Positions 57,064 through 64,000 of a stretch of DNA of 64,000 bases are shown in pieces (within the stretch, counting starts at the first letter, position 1; each line of letters begins with the position of its first letter). The notes beneath the pieces are model-generated. The model saw only the letters and a program-made list of their open reading frames with translations. It ran no database searches and was not told the DNA's origin. The position numbers and the translations under genes are program-made. Source of the DNA: Pelomyxa schiedti (Eukaryota > Evosea > Pelobiontida > Pelomyxidae); the NCBI GenBank assembly GCA_020536535.1, contig JAHLWZ010000165.1, positions 1,804-65,803 of the forward strand. The letters run 5' to 3'.

Positions 57064-58343
57064 ATGGAGGTTCGGGCGGTCGTTATCGATAGTGGCACTG
57101 GAACCTGCAAGGCCGGTTTCGCTGGCGATGCTGCACCTCGTGCCATAATTCCCGTGAGTGATTTCTCACCACGCTACTCCACGCGGCGGGGGTGCTATGG
57201 GGATTTTTTTCCCCCCTGACCCCTGAGACTCATCCCCCCCTTCCCTCCAAGAGCGTCGTCGGTCGGCACAACCTCAGCAGCGCCGAGGTCCAGGAGCGGG
57301 AGATCAACGCCGTCTGCCCCTACGTCGGCAACGAGGTCCACAGCACCGGCTGGCGCCACATCCTGAGCCTCAAGCACCCCATCGAGCGCGGCGTAATTAC
57401 CAGCTGGGGAGACATGGAGGCCGTGTGGCACCACGCGTTCCACTCGCAGCTCCGCGTCTTCCCAGAGGAGCAAAACGTCCTGGTCACCGAGGCCCCGCAG
57501 GCCAGCCCCAGGCCCAGCCGCGAGAAGGTGGCCCAGATCATGTTCGAGTGCTTCGCGGTCCCGGGCCTGTGCGTGGCGGCCCAGGCGCCCCTGGCCCTGC
57601 ACGCCTCGGGCCGGGCCACGGGGCTGGTGCTGGACTCGGGCGAGGGGGTCACGCACACGGTCCCCGTCTGCGAGGAGGGCTGCGCGGCCGCCCCCGGCGC
57701 CGCCCTCAGGCTCGACCTCGCCGGGGGCGATCTCACGGCCTACATGGAGAGAATCCTCGCCGACCGCGGGCACTCGCTCCAGAAGGAGCCCCCCGTGGCC
57801 AGGGACATCAAGGAGAAGCTGGGATATGTGGCTATTGACTTTGATGCTGAAGTGATGCACCACACAACGCCGTCACCATCACCATCACCATCACCATCTT
57901 CGGCTTCGGCTACTGCTGCTTCGTTTGAGAAGAGATATGAGCTTCCTGATGGACAGGCAATCATGATTGGGAACGAGAGTTTCATGTGCCCAGAGGCCCT
58001 GTTCCGGCCCTCGCTGATTGGCATGGAGGCTGTGGGTATCCACGAGACTTGCTACAGCTCCATATCCAAGTGTGACGTCGAGATCAGGGGCAGAATGTAC
58101 GGCAACATCCTGCTATCTGGTGGCACGACAATGTTCCCAGGACTTCCTGCAAGACTTCACAAGGAAATGACAGCCCTTGCCCCGCCAGGCACAAGGGTCA
58201 ATGTAATAGCACCACCGGGTAGGCAGAACTACGCGTGGGTCGGTGGATCGAACCTAGCATCACTCAGCACTTCGCAGATATGGATTACAAAGGAGGATTA
58301 TGACAATTCCGGCCCTTCTGTTGTACACAGTAAGTGCTACTAG
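57064..58343 (+). CDS. Divergent actin (actin-like protein) with Ser-Pro insertion
   Basis: Exon 1 57064-57153 ([20 protein letters not shown]), intron 57154-57251, exon 2 57252-58343. Actin landmarks: phosphate loop 1, [48 protein letters not shown] (phosphate loop 2), [33 protein letters not shown] and a C-terminal VHSKCY in place of VHRKCF. Length about 393 residues, slightly over canonical actin because of a His-Thr-Thr-(Ser-Pro)n-Ser/Ala insertion in subdomain 4 near residue 235. Several normally invariant regions differ (the segment around His73 and the DNase loop reads [16 protein letters not shown]). Exon 2 is very GC-rich in its first half. Probably a variant actin, not the main cytoskeletal one. 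Confidence 0.85.
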
Positions 58344-58509
58344 ATTGAGTCCACTAATGAACGTTTTCACGACTGCCTCTGAGCTCCAAACACAAAACAT
58401 TCCTTGCAATTACCTTGAATTCCGAGACCGCTACTGTTGTTCCTAAGTCGGTGGCTAGCAGTCATCAATTAAAAGAATTGCGTTTCCCTTTTTTTTTCCT
58501 TTCTCTGAA

Positions 58510-60574
58510 TTACATGTGTGGGGTGCCACTGTCGGGATCAACCACGCAAAGCAGAGAGTAGTGCATTTTTGTGGGTTGTTCCTCTGGTGCTGCTAGAACC
58601 ACAGAGTAGCTGTTTATTCCACCACAAGAATTACTCCGGTTATGTGGTTGTGTTGACCAGGCCACCACACTATCAGGGAATCCCCAGGTAGATAGAACCG
58701 CCCATTGTCCTGGTTCTAACACGGCTCTGTCGTAGGCATTAAAATGGGAGTTTTGGTAAAAGTTTTCTGACCTTATAGCAGACAAGCACTGAGACACAAA
58801 AGCGGAAGGTAGTAGGCCTTTGCATCTTAGTGACCAGCCACTGCTTTTAGCGTAAGCAACCAGTGCGAAACTCGAGCTTAGTTGCACTTCCGGAGAAAGA
58901 GCGGGTGATTTCCAGGAATGGAGCCCAATCCACTCTTGCAAATCTTGCTGCAGATCCCCGTCCTCTTCCCGTTTATCTTGAGTGGCATTAGGTTCAAAAA
59001 CTATTTCCTCATACTGTACTTTTGGCTGGAGTGGTTGTACTTCTAATCACTGCCATGATGTCGTTGTAGCTTGGGGCAAATATGGCAGGTGCGTACTCGT
59101 GCATTGATGCTAATTCGTGCTTGCCAACAACACAATCGGGGGGAAATTCCACAGGGCAGGGGAGTCCATCTACAGTGTTGATGAGTGTTGTACAGATACG
59201 GGAAATCTTCAACTTTCTGTATAGGACACAAGCATGGATAATGATTCGACTCGGTGGTTTGCCAAACACCATTGAATTCTATCATAGGAAGGCGCTCCAG
59301 GGTGGTACCGCTCTTCTGCTAGGTTGATAACAACCACTATCGAGGATACTCATTAAACGGTAGGAAACGTCTTACAGATACATACAGTAGCTTGAAGGTT
59401 TTTTTTCCTTAGGTCGCTTTATCGGAGACCCAACCAGCCCAAATGATTGGTAAGTGTCTCTTTCCAGCCGCAAAACAAGATGCCCTATATTTGGATGAGC
59501 ACGGTAAAAAAGTATAAGTTAGGACATTACCAGATGGAAGGATGGCACACGAATTGCCTGTGTCTAATACTGTACCAACACTCAGTGCAATAAAACTTCC
59601 TAAAAAGTAGTGGGTTCTTTTGATGGTGGAAAAACCATGACAATAACAAAACAAAAAATCTCAATAAAAAATAAGGGATATGTTGCTCAGATTCTCAGCC
59701 AAATACATCATGGCCATTTGGTGCAATTGTTCAAGTTGCATTTAAATAGCTAAGGAAAATAACCTTCTTCGATATTTTCATCATAGCAACCCCTCATTTT
59801 GGGAAAAAAGAAAAAAGAAGTAATGCAAAAGGAGTTGTACCTGTCTTATTGCAGACATATCTATCAACAAAAGTTTTCTCAACAAGGGACCACAAAGTAC
59901 AATTGACTGTATAAAACCACTGGGCAGAGGCAGCAGCATGTAAAGATTCCACGAGTTGTTTTGCACATGGACAGTTCGTAAATACTTCCATCTGAGTGCG
60001 TTTCAGGAAGGGAAACAAGTCACATAACGTTTCCAAAAAAAAAAAAAAAAAAGGTATCAGGAGGAGGGGATAGAATTGAGAGGGACCATCAAACCGCGTG
60101 GTTGAACGGATGTGACATGATGAAATTGTACACGAAATCGAGCCCATCAACATTCCTTGCCTCTTTCTTAATTTTCTTCACACGAGAATGCGGCACTTTG
60201 GTGCTAGCCCGAGTACTAGCACTGGCACTAGCATTAGAACTAGAGCCAGAGCCAGAGTCAGAGATAGCACCGACGGAAGCAGTTGCAGACGACGAAGGAG
60301 ACGCATTGGCCCCAATAGTAGTAGTTGCTGTTGTTGACGTGACGGGAGTAGCCGTAGTGGCCAGGAGGGAGGAGGAGGCGGCGGCTTGTCGTTCTGTCGC
60401 GGTGGCATTCGCTCCCTCGGCGGTACCAGTAAGGGGCATTGGCACGTCGGCGTCGGGCTTGCTCGCAGCAGCACTTGGCGGGGGGTGGCGCGGCACTAGG
60501 CACGTGCGGACGTGCAGCTTCGCGGCGATGGCCCGGTTGCATCGCACGTCGTTTATCGCGAAGCAGCTGGCCAT
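58510..60574 (-). CDS. Unidentified multi-exon protein
   Basis: The start is ATG 60572-60574 (MASCFAINDVRCNRAIAAKL). An Ala/Ser/Thr-rich insertion separates this from ARNVDGLDFVYNFIMSHPF, then MEVFTNCPCAKQLVESLHA and WFYTVNCTLWSLVEKTFVD. Later exons read QLEQLHQMAMMYLAENLS, SVGTVLDTGNSCAILPS, CTTLINTVDGLPCPVEF and ASMHEYAPAIFAPSYND. A 25-nt intron (59026-59050) joins the last to VQYEEIVFEPNATQDKREE, and the protein ends in VDPDSGTPHM at 58510. The conserved-looking helices and many Cys suggest a real conserved protein, but I recognise no family. The divergent partner of ARPC5 (196 bp apart). Confidence 0.5.
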
Positions 60575-60770
60575 TTCCAACTGTGAATCTGGGGGGTGCG
60601 CGTGGAGCCTTCCCCAGTACTGCGGGAGTGCAACACACGTACACAAAGGGGAACAGAGAATGTGCATCCTCTCGCACTTCAGTGTTGGACCTCAGGTGCC
60701 TCTTCAATTCCCAAATTGACTGCGTCGACCATCAAAGCGGAAAAAAAAAAAAACCAAAAACAACCACACG

Positions 60771-61661
60771 ATGTCAGACGACGAAGCGGCACCCGCGGCC
60801 AAGGTTGGCGACGACGCCGAGTTCCTGCGATACACGGCCGCTATGACCAAGTACCACGCCAAGGCACAGGAGTACTTCCAGCAGAGGCAGGCGGAGGTCC
60901 AGGCCGTGGGCGAGGTAGTCGCCGCAGCCCGATCGTCGCCCGCTAAGCTCACCGCCGCGCTGGCTACCGCAATGTCCACCCCTCCCCCTCTCTTCTGGTC
61001 TTTCAATGATAAACAGGTTCTTCGGGGTTTTTTTTTTTTTTTTTTTTTTTTTAACATGGTCCGGTCCATTCATCTACGCGTTCCTTTCTTCCCTTTTAGT
61101 TAGTATTGGTGTTGTACAGCTTCAGCGTTTACTTTTGTATTTTTTTTTTTTCCTCCACTTATGTCTATTGCGTGTTTTTGAGGCGGAAATTTAACTAACA
61201 CTCCCTTGTAGTATGAAGACAAGGTCACACAATTGGAACTTGTTGTCAAGATGAACAAACTCAAAGAAGCTCGCGGGGAGGAACTTAAAGCGCAAATGGC
61301 TGCAGCTGTTGAGCCAATAAAGGAAGGTCTACCGCGAATGGCAGAGCTTGTTCAACAGGCAACTGCTCAGGTCTTGACTCTACTGGGACTATTCGAATCC
61401 AAGCCGCCAACGCCAATTGAGCCAGCCGTAATGGCCCTCAACCAAGAACAAGCAGATGCTCTTATGAAATATCTTTACCGACTCCTTTCCACCGGCGATA
61501 ATGCCAATCTCCTACTCAAGTGGCATGAAGCTGCATTCAAGAGGGGAGGCCACGGTTCAATTGTGTGTATTCTCTGCCAATTCGATTTCGCCTCGCTCAT
61601 ACAATCATAACAATAGGTCCGAGTCTTCACCGACAAGACGGAGCTCACACCAAATGCCTAA
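60771..61661 (+). CDS. ARPC5: Arp2/3 complex subunit 5 (ARPC5, p16) homologue
   Basis: Three exons: 60771-61016 (MSDDEAAPAAKVGDDAEFLR), about 61212-61561, and about 61615-61661. The intron between exons 1 and 2 holds a 25-T run. C-terminal blocks are LNQEQADALMKYLYRLLSTG, NLLLKWHEAAFKRGGHGSIV and RVFTDKTELTPNA, matching the ARPC5 end (LMKYIYKGF...LLQWHEKALAxGGVGSIVRVL). The N-terminal part contains SSPAKLTAALATAMSTPPP, like the AALQAALxNPP segment. About 210 residues, longer than the usual ~150, because of a helical insertion (KMNKLKEARGEELKAQMAA). The subunit holds together the branched-actin nucleation complex. Confidence 0.8.
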
Positions 61662-61722
61662 GTCCTCCTCTTGTAAAAGATTCTTTTTCTCTTTACGATG
61701 ATGAGAATTACCTTCTTTGAAA

Positions 61723-62313
61723 ATGTTTTTGGTGCGTAGTGCCACGCTGGATGACGTCGATGCTATTCAGCAGTTGTACAAGTGCGTGGCCAGAACGACA
61801 AAAGGGGGAATTGCCAGAGAGGAGGACGAAATACCCCGCGAGTACGTCCTCAACAACGTGACGTCGGCACTCACGAGGGGAGGCCTGTGCCTTGTGGCTA
61901 CCAGAGCCCCATCAGCAACCACAACTGGAGTCTCGGTTGCGCAACCAATGACAGCAGAGTCCACCGCGGATCCCGGTTGGATTGTGGGAGAGATACACTG
62001 CTACCGGGCAGTGCCCCGCGTATTCAGCCACGTACTCGGCGACCTGACTGTTGTTGTGCACCCTGAGTGTCAGGGACATGGGCTTGGCAGGCTGTTGTTC
62101 GACCAAGTCCTGGGCCGAGTGAGATCAGGAATGCCGGACGTGATGAGGGTGGAACTGATCGCCAGGGAATCGAACCGGCGAGCCATCGGGCTGTATGAAT
62201 CTCTTGGGTTCGTGAGGGAGGGGCGCTTGGAGCGCAGGATCAGGGACGTGGACGGTACATTTTGTGCTGATATCCCAATGGCTTGGTTCAACCCGGCATT
62301 CAGTTGTCACTAG
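61723..62313 (+). CDS. GNAT-family N-acetyltransferase
   Basis: A single exon of 196 residues starts at ATG 61723 (MFLVRSATLDDVDAIQQLY). The acetyl-CoA site is clear: LTVVVHPECQGHGLGRLLFD (motif A, Q-x-x-G-x-G-x-L), then RVELIARESNRRAIGLYESL and GFVREGRLERR. The C-terminus reads DIPMAWFNP. It transfers acetyl from CoA to an amine; the substrate is not predictable. It lacks introns, unlike both neighbours, and resembles bacterial RimI/phosphinothricin-type GNATs, so transfer from bacteria is possible. It starts 61 bp after the ARPC5 stop. Confidence 0.85.
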   Translation: MFLVRSATLDDVDAIQQLYKCVARTTKGGIAREEDEIPREYVLNNVTSALTRGGLCLVATRAPSATTTGVSVAQPMTAESTADPGWIVGEIHCYRAVPRVFSHVLGDLTVVVHPECQGHGLGRLLFDQVLGRVRSGMPDVMRVELIARESNRRAIGLYESLGFVREGRLERRIRDVDGTFCADIPMAWFNPAFSCH

Positions 62314-62480
62314 TGATGATGGGATTCTGATTGATTTTTATTGCCCTCGTTTGTCACTTCACCTGTTGGGCGCTTGTGATTCCAAGATTCTAGGCAAACA
62401 GTGATGTTCCTTGAAAAAGCGAAACTTGAAATAAAAAAAACCAAAAGAGAAGAGGGTGCATCGTCGGGTTGCTTTGTGCT

Positions 62481-64000
62481 ATGGATCTACGCGACACGTA
62501 TTGTGAGATTTGTTGCCAACCTACTTCGTGTTGCACGTGGTATGCATAATTTTTTTCTTTGGTACTTCATTCGTGTGTTTTAATGCCTCGAAAAGCGGTG
62601 CCCAAGGTGATAGAATTACCGAGAGGGAAATTGATGTAATGGTGGAGAGGTACTCTCTAGCGCAACTGAAGGAATCTTGCAGAACGAAAAATGTTAAGGT
62701 ACGTTATTAAAAAAAACTTTGAAAAATGGGGTTGACTTGGGGGAAAAACAGGTTTCTGGAAATAAGAGAGATTTAGCTCTAAGAATTTTAGAGCAAGGAA
62801 GGCTTCAACAAAAGGTGGATGGTTTTACCTTTATATTTTAGAGGCTTGCCCAATTGTTTATTTGTTTTTGGGAACTGGGGAGTAACATTTCCTCGTAGAG
62901 TCACCTTATCAACAGGCAAGACAGCAATTCCAGCAAATACAAGCACAATTTTCTTCTTCCATCAAATCTGAGAACTCTATGGCTTCAATGACTGATAATG
63001 CACAAGCACCTCCACAATCACCCTCCAAACGGCGGCGAACTCATATTCCCTTGAACCAGGCAGAGTCTCAACAGGCCCTACAGGCTGTAAATCCTGTACA
63101 AACACACTGGCCTCAATGTACCCTCAACCCAGAGACTAGTGAGCCGCTGAGGGCCCAAGTGTGTATTTACCTGAGCGACAGCTTGTCCCTAACGTTGATA
63201 AAAGCGAAACGCGAATTTTCATTTTCTCATTTTATTATTTTAGAAATCACTATTCGCTCTCAGTAATGTCGATGTTGAATCACCTGGCCCATTTAAACCA
63301 GTATTGTTGACTGGTACCATACCGTACAGTAATTTCCTGCAGGATGAAGAACAGTCAGCGCCAGTAGAGTCACCAAGATTATTTCTGAGGAACCCGGTGG
63401 GAAGTACCACGGCCCTACCGCCAAGGAAATTTCACACTTCTGTTGTGCATTGCGGAAAAATGTTTGTGTTTGGTGGCGTAGAGATTGGAGTGAAACAGCA
63501 CTTCTCCGCGGCCAGTATAGACTCGGCACCCACAACTGGGAACCTCTCTCAACTTTTTTCATCTTCATATTTGAAGTCTTTATCACCATCGTCTTCGCCA
63601 CAGAAGGGCACACCTGTACCGTCTTCTCGTAGAACACCAACCATATCTCCGAATGCATGTGTAGCATCAGTCATAGCATACGATTTTACCACAAACACAT
63701 GGTCATCTGTTGAATGCAATGGGCAGCTACCTCCCCCACGTTCTAAGCACAGCGCAGTGTTACTTGACGGGATTATGTATATTTTTGGAGGAAAAGCTGG
63801 TGACAAGTCGGCTCTGAACGATGTGTATGCACTCAATCTTAACGGTCCACCGTATACCTGGAGTTTGTTGCACCCTGGAGATCGACACCAACAAACAGAT
63901 ACGTTTATGGATGATGACGGAGTGGAGAAACCGGAGTCACAAGTTCCACTAGCAAGATACAAGCACAGCATGTTTATCTGTCAGGGAAGCATGTTCATCT
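62481..64000 (+). CDS. SAP domain / Kelch-repeat protein, cut by window end
   Basis: ATG 62481 gives MDLRDTYCEICCQPTSC, a Cys-rich start. An intron about 62540-62596 leads to the SAP helix pair (MVERYSLAQLKESCRTKNVK / VSGNKRDLALRILEQG, joined across a ~50-nt intron). Then come a Gln/Ser-rich linker with PSKRRRTH (a possible nuclear signal) and, after more introns, Kelch motifs: RKFHTSVVHCGKMFVFGGVE and RSKHSAVLLDGIMYIFGGKA, with a third beginning at RYKHSMFICQGSMFI at the edge. SAP domains bind DNA and Kelch forms a propeller for protein binding, so a nuclear adaptor is plausible. The 3' end is outside the window. Confidence 0.75.

Noticed and set aside
57195-57863. 222-residue minus-strand ORF and GC-rich plus-strand frame across the actin exon
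   Set aside because: Shadows of the GC-rich actin exon; the plus frame carrying actin motifs is clearly the real one.
1-64000. CRISPR arrays, operons, bacterial promoters and tRNA genes
   Set aside because: No direct-repeat/spacer array. Gene structure is spliceosomal. A by-eye search for B-box-like GGTTCGANNCC with paired arms found no convincing tRNA; a tRNAscan-SE run would settle this.

Overview
This is eukaryotic nuclear DNA. Most genes are broken by short GT-AG introns, mostly 25-130 nt and a few under 30 nt. Genes are packed on both strands with 200-400 bp gaps, and many proteins carry long Ser/Thr/Pro/Asn/Gln tracts. The gene set (ARPC5, a divergent actin, BAR-ArfGAP, SKP1, ATG16-like, TTI1-like, HPt protein, expansin-like protein, class I cyclic-nucleotide phosphodiesterase, tyrosine-kinase-like kinase, ankyrin and Roco families) suggests a free-living amoeboid protist. 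Amoebozoa is the best fit, possibly Archamoebae. That placement is inference from gene content only.

Layout. 1-3000: a C-terminal piece of a lysosomal-type alpha-mannosidase, a 34-bp-arm palindrome and a decayed LRR-Roc-COR pseudogene. 3190-6240: an ankyrin/coiled-coil/protein kinase gene. 6250-11800: a repeat-rich tract with two diverged copies of one intergenic segment flanking a tyrosine-kinase-like kinase gene (minus strand). 11797-22108: a Pro-rich protein, a large BAR-PH-ArfGAP-ankyrin gene (minus), an EF-hand protein (minus), a caspase-fold protein lacking the catalytic Cys, and gamma-glutamyl hydrolase. 22109-29999: gene-poor, with ankyrin genes and remnants, a perfect 48-bp inverted repeat and a retroelement protease remnant. 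30000-41770: an intronless orphan (minus), a PB1/ubiquitin-like plus zinc-ribbon protein, a possible regulatory protein, an HPt phosphotransfer protein, a DUF2254-like membrane protein and two unidentified genes. 42234-53164: expansin-like (minus), SKP1, a Ser/Pro-rich orphan, ATG16-like WD40 (minus) and a TTI1-like HEAT protein. 53468-64000: a receptor phosphodiesterase with a glycine-betaine-binding-type ectodomain (minus), divergent actin, an unknown gene (minus), ARPC5, an intronless GNAT acetyltransferase, and a SAP-Kelch gene cut by the window end.

How genes relate. There are no operons; several pairs are divergent and probably share promoters (EF-hand/caspase-like, expansin/SKP1, ATG16/TTI1, phosphodiesterase/actin, unknown/ARPC5). 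Shared themes are signalling (two kinases, HPt, phosphodiesterase, EF-hand, ArfGAP), actin dynamics (actin, ARPC5) and degradation or autophagy (SKP1, ATG16). The most novel item is the phosphodiesterase whose extracellular part looks like a bacterial osmolyte-binding protein, which suggests a one-protein link from osmolyte sensing to cyclic-nucleotide breakdown.

Exon boundaries were read by eye from splice consensus and frame continuity; they are predictions.
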